From Nitrospina sp. (lineage in GTDB: Bacteria > Nitrospinota > Nitrospinia > Nitrospinales > VA-1), in NCBI GenBank assembly GCA_002697825.1, contig NZYH01000057.1, forward strand, positions 1 to 12,978: a stretch of 12,978 nucleotides of DNA, read 5' to 3'. The notes below the pieces were generated by a model, which ran no database searches, was not told the origin of the DNA, and saw only the letters and a list, made by a program, of their open reading frames with translations. Position 1 is the first letter of the stretch, and the number at the start of each line of letters is the position of its first letter. This document shows, one piece after another, positions 1 to 6,843 of the stretch. Position numbers and translations under genes: made by a program.

Positions 1-611
1 GAGCAAAAAATACATTAAGTAACTCAGTGGAAAATCCAATACTTTCACATTCAGATTTACATCATTTACCATATGCTGATGAGTCATTTGACGTTATAGT
101 TAGTAATGGTGTTTTACATCATACTCCAAGTACAAAAAATGCACTAAAAAGTGTCTATCCAAAAATCAAAAAAGGTGGATTGATAATTTTTTACATTTAC
201 AAAGTTAAAGCGCCATTACGTGAATTTTCTGATGATTATATTCGAAATCTAATTTCTAAAATGTCACCAGATGAAGCATTTGAAGCAAACAAATCAATTA
301 CAAAATTAGCAGAATCTTTACATAATCAAAAAATTAACATAACCATTCCTGAAGATGTTCCACTACTTGGTTTTAAAAAAGGGGAGTATGATTTGCAACG
401 ATTTATCTATCAAAATATTTTCAAATTATTTTGGAAAGAATCAATGGGATTCTATGAATCAAATATGGAAAATTTTGATTGGTATTATCCTAAATATTCT
501 TGGCGTCACACCGAACAAGAGATAAAAGATTGGTGTTCTGAATTTAATCTTTCACCAAAAATGATTAAAGAAAACTATTCTGGTTTTACGTGTCACGCTT
601 ACCGAAAATAA
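1..611 (+). CDS. class I SAM-dependent methyltransferase, 5'-truncated by window edge
   Basis: Probable S-adenosylmethionine-dependent methyltransferase (Methyltransf_11-like), acting on a small molecule or glycan. A GTG at position 27 could pass for a start, but the frame stays open to base 3 with no stop, and the extra residues (AKNTLSNSVENP) match the helix and strand that follow motif I in this family. The gene therefore begins outside the window, and the glycine-rich SAM loop and acidic motif II are not visible. About 202 residues are seen: the strand-4 region DLHHLPYADESFDVIVSNG, then VLHHTP, then KKGGLIIFYIYK (post-III strand). The C-terminal half is rich in aromatic residues and ends in an HTEQEIKDW segment typical of these enzymes. 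Its last 26 bases overlap the end of the opposing glycosyltransferase. The substrate cannot be read from sequence; a sugar O-methyltransferase is a guess from context. Confidence 0.88.
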   Translation, partial: AKNTLSNSVENPILSHSDLHHLPYADESFDVIVSNGVLHHTPSTKNALKSVYPKIKKGGLIIFYIYKVKAPLREFSDDYIRNLISKMSPDEAFEANKSITKLAESLHNQKINITIPEDVPLLGFKKGEYDLQRFIYQNIFKLFWKESMGFYESNMENFDWYYPKYSWRHTEQEIKDWCSEFNLSPKMIKENYSGFTCHAYRK

Positions 612-1794
612 TTTTTTTAATTTTATTCAAGTATAGTCGATTTGAAATCAAAAATCCAATCATTCTGAGTTTGATATTCGTTTTTCCTGAACTTCTATTT
701 ATTGAAGAATATTCTTTAGATAAGTTTTCAAATAATTCGTCCCACCATTTTCCTGCTCTTTGAGGATCTGAAATTTTCTGTACAAATTCATATTGTTTAT
801 CAAAAATATCTTTTCTAAATTTAGATGATAAAACAAACTCATCAATTATTTTAGCAATTTTTTCAGGATCATTTTCCTCTGGAACAAATGGTGATTCTAT
901 TTCTTTTTCATCACAAATTATTTTGATTTTCTTATTTTTAAAATTAATTACTGGTTTTTTTAACATTACAGCTTCTAATTCTACATATTCAAAACTTCCA
1001 ATTTTCAAATTTCCTATCACTGCATCGCACCATTTGTAGTACTTTGGAATTTCTTTTCTTTTTATCATGGGTATTAACTTGACTTGATCTGGCAAGTTTT
1101 CTCTTATTTGTGATGATTTTCTATCTTCTTCATCTGTACCTGTATCTCTCCAATCAACTTGTAAAATTTGAAAATCTGATTTACAATATTTCAGTGATTT
1201 CCATAGTATGTCTGTTCCTTTTGGGATTCCCATTCTTTGTGGACAAAAAAATGTGAATTTCTCTTTCTCTATTTTTAATTCATCAACATCTTCATTAAAC
1301 AATGTTAAATCAATTGGCTTCAAATCCATTTTGATATTATTTCCTTGAAATTTTTTTAGATGTTCAAATACCCATGTTGGTGCAATATGTGCAATTGCAA
1401 AATCAAAGGTTTTTTTATAGAATTTCCTTTCAAGAAAATTTAGTTTGTGAAGTGGTTCATCAAACCATTTTTCTCTGGAATTTTTGATGAATCTTGGTGC
1501 ATCGATATCTCTACCTACGTAATATGAAATGTAATTTAGATCTGCTAAATATGCAATTCGTTCACCTGAACCCATAACAACAGCTAGATCAAAATTATTT
1601 TTTATCTCATTTATTTTTTGTACTTGATCCTGAACTTTATAATTTTCAAACAATTCGTAATTTTCATCATACGTATAAACTCCTGCACCATCTTTTGGAA
1701 AATTAATTATATGAATTTTTGAATTTTTGACATATTTGCTGACTGTTTTAAAATAATTACCTACATCAGAAACGACTAGAATATTTAATACCAA
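586..1794 (-). CDS. GT-B fold glycosyltransferase (GT4-like)
   Basis: Probable cytoplasmic glycosyltransferase using a nucleotide-sugar donor, 402 residues, a usual length for GT4. The N-terminal Rossmann half opens with NILVVSDVGNYF. The second half starts near residue 180 with FFCPQRMGIPKGTDILWKSL (R187 and K192 in the donor phosphate-binding region) and continues with IPKYYKWCDAVIG and VELEAVMLKKPVI (residues 249-283). That segment corresponds to the E-x7-E donor site: E274 is the second glutamate, but the first position is G266. The start is TTG; the in-frame codon three before it is a stop (bases 1801-1803) and the next in-frame Met is residue 74. Removing one base from the A4 run at 1793-1796 would instead join an ATG at 1804 giving MTDLVLNILVV, so a small sequence error is possible. 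It faces and overlaps the methyltransferase. Acceptor unknown. Confidence 0.82.
   Translation of the reverse strand: MVLNILVVSDVGNYFKTVSKYVKNSKIHIINFPKDGAGVYTYDENYELFENYKVQDQVQKINEIKNNFDLAVVMGSGERIAYLADLNYISYYVGRDIDAPRFIKNSREKWFDEPLHKLNFLERKFYKKTFDFAIAHIAPTWVFEHLKKFQGNNIKMDLKPIDLTLFNEDVDELKIEKEKFTFFCPQRMGIPKGTDILWKSLKYCKSDFQILQVDWRDTGTDEEDRKSSQIRENLPDQVKLIPMIKRKEIPKYYKWCDAVIGNLKIGSFEYVELEAVMLKKPVINFKNKKIKIICDEKEIESPFVPEENDPEKIAKIIDEFVLSSKFRKDIFDKQYEFVQKISDPQRAGKWWDELFENLSKEYSSINRSSGKTNIKLRMIGFLISNRLYLNKIKKIIFGKRDT
612..618 (+). terminator. oligo-T tract after methyltransferase stop
   Basis: A run of seven T residues directly follows the TAA stop, with another T4 two bases later. Archaeal RNA polymerase can terminate at non-template oligo-T without a hairpin, so this is a plausible 3' end. 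It lies inside the coding region of the opposing glycosyltransferase gene. Confidence 0.4.
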
Positions 1795-1807
1795 AATCTG
1801 TCATAAC

Positions 1808-1821
1808 TTTAAATTTAAAAT
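1808..1821 (-). promoter_or_regulatory. TATA-like element for the GT-B gene
   Basis: On the minus strand this reads ATTTTAAATTTAAA, centred about 20-24 nt before the TTG start at 1794, slightly close for a strictly leaderless transcript. The spacer is AT-rich throughout, so the assignment is weak. Confidence 0.3.
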
Positions 1822-1860
1822 CATCTAATATCTTTTGTTGTTTTATTCTTCCATTGTCAT

Positions 1861-1876
1861 TCTTGTTTAAACAAGA
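1861..1876. promoter_or_regulatory. perfect 16-bp palindrome, candidate operator
   Basis: TCTTGTTTAAACAAGA is a perfect two-fold palindrome with no loop, sitting between two divergent genes, 67 bp from the start of one and 137 bp from the other. This is the form of a dimeric regulator site. The central GTTTAAAC could also serve as a TATA-like box for the short frame at 1889. It is followed by T5. Confidence 0.4.
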
Positions 1877-1977
1877 TTTTTACTAATTATGGGTAAAGGT
1901 AATAGATATGAACCATTTGGAAAATATATGATTTCATATAATCGATTTTATTGTATCAATATTAATAAAAAAATGAA

Positions 1978-1984
1978 TTTATTA
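1978..1984 (+). promoter_or_regulatory. TATA-like element for the LPG-TM gene
   Basis: TTTATTA is centred about 32 nt before the ATG at 2013, implying a leader of only a few bases. No Shine-Dalgarno precedes that ATG (the upstream bases are ATATCTAAAAGC), which fits a nearly leaderless transcript. Confidence 0.35.
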
Positions 1985-2012
1985 GAACATCATATTTCTC
2001 ATATCTAAAAGC

Positions 2013-2969
2013 ATGAAATTAAATAAAAAATTACTATTGATAATAATAGCATCAATTGCTGTTTATTCTATTTTTTTGATACTTTCAGATTTCAATAAAC
2101 TAAGTGAAAAATTTTTTGATTTCAAAGTTGAATTTTTACCAATAATTGTTCCTTTAGTAACTTTTGGCTGGTTGGCATTGTATTTTCGCTGGACCATTTT
2201 ATTAAAAAATTCTGGATATGTTCTTCCTCATAGAAAAAATTTTCAAATATTCTTGAGTGGTTTCCCACTGAGTATTACTCCGGGAAAAGTTGGAGAATTA
2301 ATAAAATGTCAACTATTGAAAGAAAATTTTGGAACACCTCGAAAAATAACTGCTCCAATTATTTTAGTTGAAAGGCTCTATAATGCAGTTGGTATAATAA
2401 TAATTTCGATTTTTGGGATTTGGTATTTTGATTTCAGTGCAATTGTTATAATGATCACTGCTTGTATTCTCACTGTAATTTTCATAGCATTACGCTCCAA
2501 GAAACTTTTTACAATGTTGATCAATAAAGTATCAAAAATTAAATTTCTATCTAAATTTTCAGATTCTTTTATTGATTCTTATGATGTAATCAATCATTCT
2601 ATAAAACCAAAAATTTTCATTATTTGTTCAGTTTTATCTGCTATTTACTGGATTTTAGAATCGATTGCAGTATATTTTATTTTAAAATCATTCGGTATTG
2701 ATTTATTTGAAATTTCTGATGTTATTTTGACATATACAACATCTATAATTCTTGGCGTTGCATCACTTATTCCTGGTGGCATTGGAGTTTCTGAAGGAAC
2801 ACTAATTGGTCTTCTGACTATTAATGGATTAACATTTTCTACCGCCGTGTCGTTGACTATTTTCATAAGAATCTTCACATTATGGTATTCTGTTTTAGTA
2901 GGATTTATTGCATTAAAATTTACGGGTGCTTTTTCATTAAATAATTCTACTGTTCAAAAAAATTCTTAA
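2013..2969 (+). CDS. LPG-synthase-TM / AglD-type multi-pass membrane protein
   Basis: Integral membrane protein of the lysylphosphatidylglycerol synthase transmembrane family (UPF0104/PF03706-like), 318 residues, about the length of that domain alone. It has roughly seven to eight hydrophobic segments (first at residues 7-25, last at about 287-303). Family signatures are present: TPGKVGELIK (89-98), ILVERLYN (117-124), and LIPGGIGVSEG (252-262) in a late helix. There is no catalytic synthase domain. In haloarchaeal AglD this domain is fused to a GT2 that acts on dolichol phosphate; free-standing versions are thought to help handle lipid-linked sugars or lipids. Here a separate GT2 lies at 8260-8931, so a split version of the same arrangement is possible. 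Its 3' end overlaps the opposing aminotransferase gene by 23 bp. Confidence 0.85.
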   Translation: MKLNKKLLLIIIASIAVYSIFLILSDFNKLSEKFFDFKVEFLPIIVPLVTFGWLALYFRWTILLKNSGYVLPHRKNFQIFLSGFPLSITPGKVGELIKCQLLKENFGTPRKITAPIILVERLYNAVGIIIISIFGIWYFDFSAIVIMITACILTVIFIALRSKKLFTMLINKVSKIKFLSKFSDSFIDSYDVINHSIKPKIFIICSVLSAIYWILESIAVYFILKSFGIDLFEISDVILTYTTSIILGVASLIPGGIGVSEGTLIGLLTINGLTFSTAVSLTIFIRIFTLWYSVLVGFIALKFTGAFSLNNSTVQKNS

Positions 2970-4056
2970 TTTCTTTGCAAACATAATTAAGTTCTTTATC
3001 TGTTAATGTAGAAGACGATGGAAGCCATAATCCTTTATCAGAAATTTTAGATGAAATTGGGAATTTTTTATTAGATGTAAAATATGGTTTAAGTTTATGA
3101 ATTGGAGGATAAAATATTCGAGTTTCAATGTTTTTTCTCTCTAAGAAATTAATTAATTTTATCTTTTTATTTTTATTTTTCAAGATTATATCTGACATCC
3201 ATGGAGTTATTTTTTCAAGATCTGTCTCAATAAATTCTATATCTTGAATATTTTTTAATGATTCTTGATATATCTTGAATATTCTTTTTTTGATTTTCAT
3301 GCGTTTTTCAAGTTTTTTCATTTGACTAATTCCAACCGCAGCCTGAAATTCTGTAAATTTAAAATTCTGGCCAATTATATGATGATCAAATGCAGACATC
3401 ATATTCTTTTTTGCTCCAATTTTTCTTCCAAAATCTTTTAACTCCATACATCGCTCGTATAATTTTTTATTGTTTGTGACAATCATTCCTCCCTGTCCTG
3501 TTGTAATTATTTTTGGCGTACTAAATGAAAAAACACCAATATCACTAAAATTGCCTTGATGTTTTTTTCCATAATAACTTCCAAGTGAATGAGCTGCATC
3601 TTCAATCAGTTTGAGATTATTTTTTTGTGCTATTTCTCTTAAAATTTTCATATTTGTTGTACGTCCATTAAAATTTACAGTCATAATCGCCTTAGTTTTT
3701 TTCGTAATTTTTCTTTCAAGAATATTTGTATCTAGATTTAGTGTGTCTGGTTCTATATCTATTAAAACAGGTTTTGCATTATTTGCTTGTACTGAATTTG
3801 GAGATGCTACAAACGTTAAATCTGGAACAACTACTTCGTCACCTTGTTTGATTCCAAGTGCATTTAATCCCAAATACAATCCGGCAGTACCGCTAGTTAT
3901 AGCGCAAGCATATCTACTACCTGTAAATTCAGCAAACATTTTTTCAAATTCTTTTGTTTTTTTTGCCTCTGTAAACCATCCAGAATCTATCACTGACAGT
4001 AATTCTTTTTTTTCTGATTCATCCATTGATGGCTGAATTTGATATATTTTTTTCAA
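2947..4056 (-). CDS. DegT/DnrJ/EryC1/StrS-type PLP sugar aminotransferase
   Basis: Probable cytoplasmic aminotransferase placing an amino group on a nucleotide-linked keto-sugar, 369 residues, normal family length. Visible motifs: SGWFTEAKKTKEFE (25-38), TSGTAGLYLGLNALG (54-68, PLP phosphate region), VVVPDLTFVASPNSV (75-89), IEDAAHSLGS (151-160, D153 contacting the PLP pyridine nitrogen), FSFSTPKIITTGQGG (176-190, K182 the expected Schiff-base lysine) and NFKFTEFQAAVG (231-242). The start is TTG at 4056, chosen because KKIYQIQPSMDESEKK aligns with the family's usual N-terminal PSI-EEE stretch; starting at Met11 would lose it. A TATA-like element lies about 30 nt upstream. It diverges from the SDR gene at 4110, which may supply its keto-sugar substrate. 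The exact sugar position (C3 or C4) is not predictable here. Confidence 0.93.
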   Translation of the reverse strand: MKKIYQIQPSMDESEKKELLSVIDSGWFTEAKKTKEFEKMFAEFTGSRYACAITSGTAGLYLGLNALGIKQGDEVVVPDLTFVASPNSVQANNAKPVLIDIEPDTLNLDTNILERKITKKTKAIMTVNFNGRTTNMKILREIAQKNNLKLIEDAAHSLGSYYGKKHQGNFSDIGVFSFSTPKIITTGQGGMIVTNNKKLYERCMELKDFGRKIGAKKNMMSAFDHHIIGQNFKFTEFQAAVGISQMKKLEKRMKIKKRIFKIYQESLKNIQDIEFIETDLEKITPWMSDIILKNKNKKIKLINFLERKNIETRIFYPPIHKLKPYFTSNKKFPISSKISDKGLWLPSSSTLTDKELNYVCKEIKNFFEQ

Positions 4057-4079
4057 ATTATGTATTTTTCTGTAAAAAA

Positions 4080-4092
4080 CGATAAATAAACA
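4080..4092. promoter_or_regulatory. shared divergent promoter element
   Basis: The 53-bp gap between the aminotransferase start (4056, -) and the SDR start (4110, +) has one clear AT-rich core, GATAAATAAA at 4081-4090, reading TTTATTTATC on the minus strand. Its centre is about 30 nt from the minus start and 24 nt from the plus start, so one TBP site could serve both leaderless genes. No Shine-Dalgarno precedes either start. Confidence 0.45.
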
Positions 4093-4109
4093 TGACTTAG
4101 AATTTCTAT

Positions 4110-5135
4110 ATGTCTGCTTTAAATTCCATATTGATTACTGGTGGAGCAGGTTATGTTGGAAGTGTTTTAGTAAATAATCTTGTAAAACAAAATTATGATG
4201 TAAGGGTAGTAGATTCTCTAGTTTATGGAAATGATGGAATTTCAAAATTAATAGATGATAAAAAGATTAAATTCTTTAATTTAGATATTAGAGAAACAGA
4301 AAGTCTTTCAAATATTGTTAAAGATGTTGATTGTGTAATTCATCTTGCAGCCATAGTTGGAGAACCACTTTGTAAAAAAATTCCTGATGCAGCTAAACAA
4401 ATTAATGAATTTGCAACAAAAAACTTTGTAAATATATGTAAAAAAAATAGTGTTAAGCGATTTATTTTTGCGTCAACATGTAGTAATTATGGATCAAGTT
4501 CAAATATGGTAGATGAATTATCTCCTGTGAAACCTTTATCCTTGTATTCTGAATGTAAAGTCAATTCAGAAAAATATATTGTAAATCAAAATAATAATAA
4601 ATTTAATACTTGTATTCTTAGATTTGCAACTGCACATGGATTATCTCCGCGTATGAGATTTGATTTACTTGTGCAAGAATTTCTCCGTGATGCGTTAATT
4701 GATAAAAAAATTTCTATTTTTGGTGAAGATTTTTGGAGGCCATTAATACATGTAAATGATATGGCTAATGCATGTATTTCTGTATTGAATGCACCGTCTA
4801 AGTTAGTTTCAGGCCAAATTTTTAATGTTGGTAGCAGCAAGGAAAATTATACAAAAAAACAATTGGCTGAAATTATTCAAAAGTATGTGTCAGAAGCAGA
4901 AATTGAAATAGTTAAATCAAAAACTGATCCTAGAAATTATAAAGTTTCTTTCGAAAAAATTAAAAAAATCCTAAATTTTGAACCAAAAACAACTGTTGAG
5001 GATTCTGTCATTGAAATTCTTGCAAAAATAAGAGATGGAACTATGAATCCCCGAGATTCTGAATTTTCAAATATGTCAAAATTGACAGAAAAAATACATT
5101 CACTAACAACTTATCAATTTGACGAAAACCTATAA
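4110..5135 (+). CDS. extended-SDR NAD-dependent nucleotide-sugar epimerase/dehydratase
   Basis: Cytoplasmic extended short-chain dehydrogenase/reductase acting on a nucleotide-activated sugar, 341 residues. The N-terminal Rossmann motif is TGGAGYVGS (10-18). HLAAIVGEP follows at 78-86. The catalytic triad is T123 in STCSNYG, then Y146 and K150 in YSECK. The substrate-binding half carries FGEDFWRPLIHVNDMA (204-219) and FNVGSS (238-243), standard for the family. The STCSNYG form and the 'WRPLIHV' segment place it in a general epimerase/dehydratase group rather than clear GalE or RmlB; the product sugar is undetermined. The start ATG has no Shine-Dalgarno and lies about 24 nt from the shared divergent promoter core. 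Divergence from the DegT gene suggests joint control of amino-sugar synthesis. The TAA stop lies inside the TATA box of the next gene. Confidence 0.92.
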   Translation: MSALNSILITGGAGYVGSVLVNNLVKQNYDVRVVDSLVYGNDGISKLIDDKKIKFFNLDIRETESLSNIVKDVDCVIHLAAIVGEPLCKKIPDAAKQINEFATKNFVNICKKNSVKRFIFASTCSNYGSSSNMVDELSPVKPLSLYSECKVNSEKYIVNQNNNKFNTCILRFATAHGLSPRMRFDLLVQEFLRDALIDKKISIFGEDFWRPLIHVNDMANACISVLNAPSKLVSGQIFNVGSSKENYTKKQLAEIIQKYVSEAEIEIVKSKTDPRNYKVSFEKIKKILNFEPKTTVEDSVIEILAKIRDGTMNPRDSEFSNMSKLTEKIHSLTTYQFDENL

Positions 5136-5136
5136 A
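5131..5136 (+). promoter_or_regulatory. TATA box for second SDR gene
   Basis: TATAAA is centred 25-26 nt before the ATG at 5159, ideal archaeal spacing for a leaderless mRNA. It contains the TAA stop codon of the preceding SDR (5133-5135). The two same-strand genes can therefore be transcribed separately despite a 23-bp gap. Confidence 0.6.
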
Positions 5137-5137
5137 G

Positions 5138-5157
5138 TGGCAAAAAGTTTGTTGCCA
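5138..5157. promoter_or_regulatory. inverted repeat between TATA box and start codon
   Basis: TGGCAA (5138-5143) and TTGCCA (5152-5157) form a perfect 6-bp inverted repeat around 8 bases. It starts one base after the TATA box and ends one base before the ATG, the position where archaeal repressors often bind. It could alternatively be a weak hairpin in a read-through transcript. Confidence 0.4.
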
Positions 5158-5158
5158 T

Positions 5159-6124
5159 ATGAGAATTTTTATAACAGGAATGACTGGTTTTCTCGGTCAT
5201 GAACTTGGTCAAATTTTACTAAAAAAAGGTCACAAACTTGGAACGCTAGCAAGGAACGTAGCAACATCTGATAGACCTATTGCATCAAATACTGAGTCAA
5301 TGATACGTGGAGAAAAACAAAGTGGGGTTTCATATTTTTATGGCGACCTTACAGATTATCTCAATATCTATGATGTATTGAACACTTTCAAACCTGATGT
5401 GATTATACATTTGGCAGCTCAAACATCTGTTGCATATAGTTTCACTCACACAACTGAAGTATTCAATGTTAATTTCTTGGGTGCTGTAAATATGGCTGAA
5501 GCTGCAAGACGTGCTGTACCTAAATTAAAACGATTTATTTTTTCGGGCTCTGTGGAGGAATATGGTATACAAACAAAATTTCCTTCTAAAGAAACTGCTG
5601 AATTACATGCAGCAAGTCCTTATGCTGTTGCTAAAATTGCAACTGAAAAACATTTGAAATATCTTTATGATGCATATGGTTTTCCTTCAATTATATTTAG
5701 AAATGCCAATTCTTATGGAAGACGTTATAATCATCAATTTGTAATTGAAAGTATAATTTATCAAATGCTTCAAGGTAAATCTCCAGTCAAATTAGGTGAT
5801 CCAACTCCTTTTCGTGATTTTGTTTTTGAACCTGATCTATTATCGGCTTATGTTCTTGCAGCAGAAAGTAATAATAAAAAAATTCTAGGTGAATCAATTA
5901 ACATTGGAACTGGAAAATCACTTTCTATAAAACAATTAGCTGAAAAAATTAGGAAAATTACTGGATACAAAGGAAAAATCCAATGGAATAGTTTTCCTAA
6001 ACGTTCGTTAGAAATACCAAAATTAGAAGTTGATAATACCAAAGCAAAAAAATTATTGAAATGGAAGCCAAAGTATTCCCTTGATCAAGGATTAGAAATT
6101 ACAACATCATATTATAGAAAATAA
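5159..6124 (+). CDS. extended-SDR, GDP-mannose 4,6-dehydratase/reductase-like
   Basis: Second nucleotide-sugar SDR, 321 residues, not a close copy of the first. Rossmann motif TGMTGFLGH (6-14); YGDLTDYLNIYDVL (61-74) and FKPDVIIHLAAQTSVAYSF (77-95) resemble the GDP-mannose 4,6-dehydratase, GDP-4-keto-6-deoxymannose reductase and CDP-glucose dehydratase group. The catalytic residues are S131 in GSVEEYG, with Y155 and K159 in YAVAK. FRNANSYGRRYNHQFVIES (179-197) and LGDPTPFRDFVFEPDLLSA (212-230) cover the substrate-binding side, and RSLEIPKLEVDNTKAKKLL closes the fold. It likely makes or reduces a 6-deoxy-4-keto sugar, but dehydratase and reductase cannot be separated by eye. A perfectly spaced TATA box and an inverted repeat precede its ATG, suggesting its own regulation. 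It ends 2 bases from the opposing GNAT gene. Confidence 0.92.
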   Translation: MRIFITGMTGFLGHELGQILLKKGHKLGTLARNVATSDRPIASNTESMIRGEKQSGVSYFYGDLTDYLNIYDVLNTFKPDVIIHLAAQTSVAYSFTHTTEVFNVNFLGAVNMAEAARRAVPKLKRFIFSGSVEEYGIQTKFPSKETAELHAASPYAVAKIATEKHLKYLYDAYGFPSIIFRNANSYGRRYNHQFVIESIIYQMLQGKSPVKLGDPTPFRDFVFEPDLLSAYVLAAESNNKKILGESINIGTGKSLSIKQLAEKIRKITGYKGKIQWNSFPKRSLEIPKLEVDNTKAKKLLKWKPKYSLDQGLEITTSYYRK

Positions 6125-6126
6125 CC

Positions 6127-6693
6127 CTAAATTTTTTCAAAATTCTTTATAATCCATTTTATATCTGGTTTTGGTAATCCATCTTCATTGTAGATTATCA
6201 ATGCAGGAAAAACAGAATGTAACATTTTTAGTGCAATCGCTAGAAGTATTGTACCGGTTTTTGTATTAAAGAACCGTAATAATTGTATAAACAATCTTCC
6301 TTTTTTATCAAAAGCAATACCTTTGACATCATTAACTATATTTTTTGCATAATGTATTCTAAATAATTTTTTATAACCTAATGAATCATGTAGCTGAACA
6401 CTGGTTTTATTTCTAGGATCATTAAACACCGTGATAAATGAATATCCTCTTCTAATACATTCATTAATTAATTCATTCTGAATTTTCTTCCCTATTCCTT
6501 TACCCCTAAATTTTTCGGCTATTTGAATACCTGAAACATGAAATACTCCGCCCATTCCTGCAGCGCCTTCAATACCCTCTTCATTTTTCTCCAAAACAAT
6601 CCATTCACACGATTCTAAACTTTTCATGTTTGTAGATATGTTGGCGGTTCTTAATTCATCAATAAGATTTGAATCAATCTTAACAATTTTCAC
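6127..6693 (-). CDS. GNAT-family N-acyltransferase with C-terminal hydrophobic extension
   Basis: Acetyl/acyl-CoA-dependent N-acyltransferase, 188 residues. The acyl-CoA pyrophosphate-binding motif A is RGKGIGKKIQNELI (63-76), preceded by strand 4 (VSGIQIAEKF, 53-62) and followed by the motif B region ITVFNDPRNKTSVQLHDSLGYKKL (87-110, in parts). The GNAT fold is complete by about residue 118. The remaining 70 residues add KGRLFIQLLRFF and a hydrophobic stretch, TGTILLAIALKMLHSVFPAL, which could bind membrane or form an extra helix. The start is GTG; an in-frame stop lies just upstream (6703-6705). TATAAT on the minus strand (6717-6722) is 26-27 nt before it, and there is no Shine-Dalgarno. 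With the DegT and SDR genes nearby, acylation of an amino sugar is a reasonable inference, but protein or small-molecule acylation remains possible. Confidence 0.8.
   Translation of the reverse strand: MKIVKIDSNLIDELRTANISTNMKSLESCEWIVLEKNEEGIEGAAGMGGVFHVSGIQIAEKFRGKGIGKKIQNELINECIRRGYSFITVFNDPRNKTSVQLHDSLGYKKLFRIHYAKNIVNDVKGIAFDKKGRLFIQLLRFFNTKTGTILLAIALKMLHSVFPALIIYNEDGLPKPDIKWIIKNFEKI
6132..6137 (+). terminator. oligo-T tract after second SDR
   Basis: T6 lies 7 bases after the SDR stop codon and inside the 3' end of the opposing GNAT gene. It is a plausible oligo-T terminator for archaeal RNA polymerase; no hairpin is evident. Confidence 0.3.
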
Positions 6694-6716
6694 AAAATAA
6701 TTTCAATTTAATGGGA

Positions 6717-6722
6717 ATTATA
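6717..6722 (-). promoter_or_regulatory. TATA box for the GNAT gene
   Basis: The minus strand reads TATAAT here, centred 26-27 nt before the GTG start at 6693. This supports that start and a leaderless transcript. Confidence 0.45.
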
Positions 6723-6814
6723 GTTTATTATGGTTTGATAATTTTACAATTTTGATGTACAGTTAGGACCAATAATAATCCCAAAATTAAAAATCTATAA
6801 GAAACAAGCGAAAA

Positions 6815-6823
6815 TTAAATAAT
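6815..6823 (+). promoter_or_regulatory. TATA box for the MBL-fold gene
   Basis: TTAAATAAT is centred about 25 nt before the ATG at 6844, with purine-rich CGAAAA just upstream that could act as a BRE. There is no Shine-Dalgarno between it and the start. The 150-bp divergent spacer (6694-6843) has no other clear element besides the GNAT TATA box. Confidence 0.45.
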
Positions 6824-6843
6824 CAATATTTCATAATTTTAGT

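Larger units (their letters stand above)
1795..2012. other. 218-bp divergent spacer with palindrome and short ORF
   Basis: The spacer separates the divergent GT-B and LPG-TM genes. It contains a TATA-like element for the minus gene, a perfect 16-bp palindrome at 1861-1876, and an open frame at 1889-2008 on the plus strand (39 codons, beginning MGKGNRYEPFGKYMISYNRF) that ends 4 bases before the next ATG. The short frame resembles no family I recognise. A TTTAAA inside the palindrome lies about 21 nt before its ATG. It may be a real small gene, a gene remnant, or chance. Confidence 0.35.

Noticed and set aside
27..29. GTG as the start of the left-edge methyltransferase
   Set aside because: The frame is open to the window edge with family-like residues before it, and starting here would remove the SAM-binding motif I.
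2645..2878. 77-residue minus-strand frame, with similar short antisense frames at 4586-4840, 5848-6042, 7248-7469 and 12675-12884
   Set aside because: All are antisense within well-supported genes, have no recognisable motifs and no promoter of their own.
3611..4036. 141-residue open frame on the plus strand
   Set aside because: It lies wholly antisense to the aminotransferase, whose motifs are intact; it shows no family signature and is a shadow of the AT-rich coding strand.
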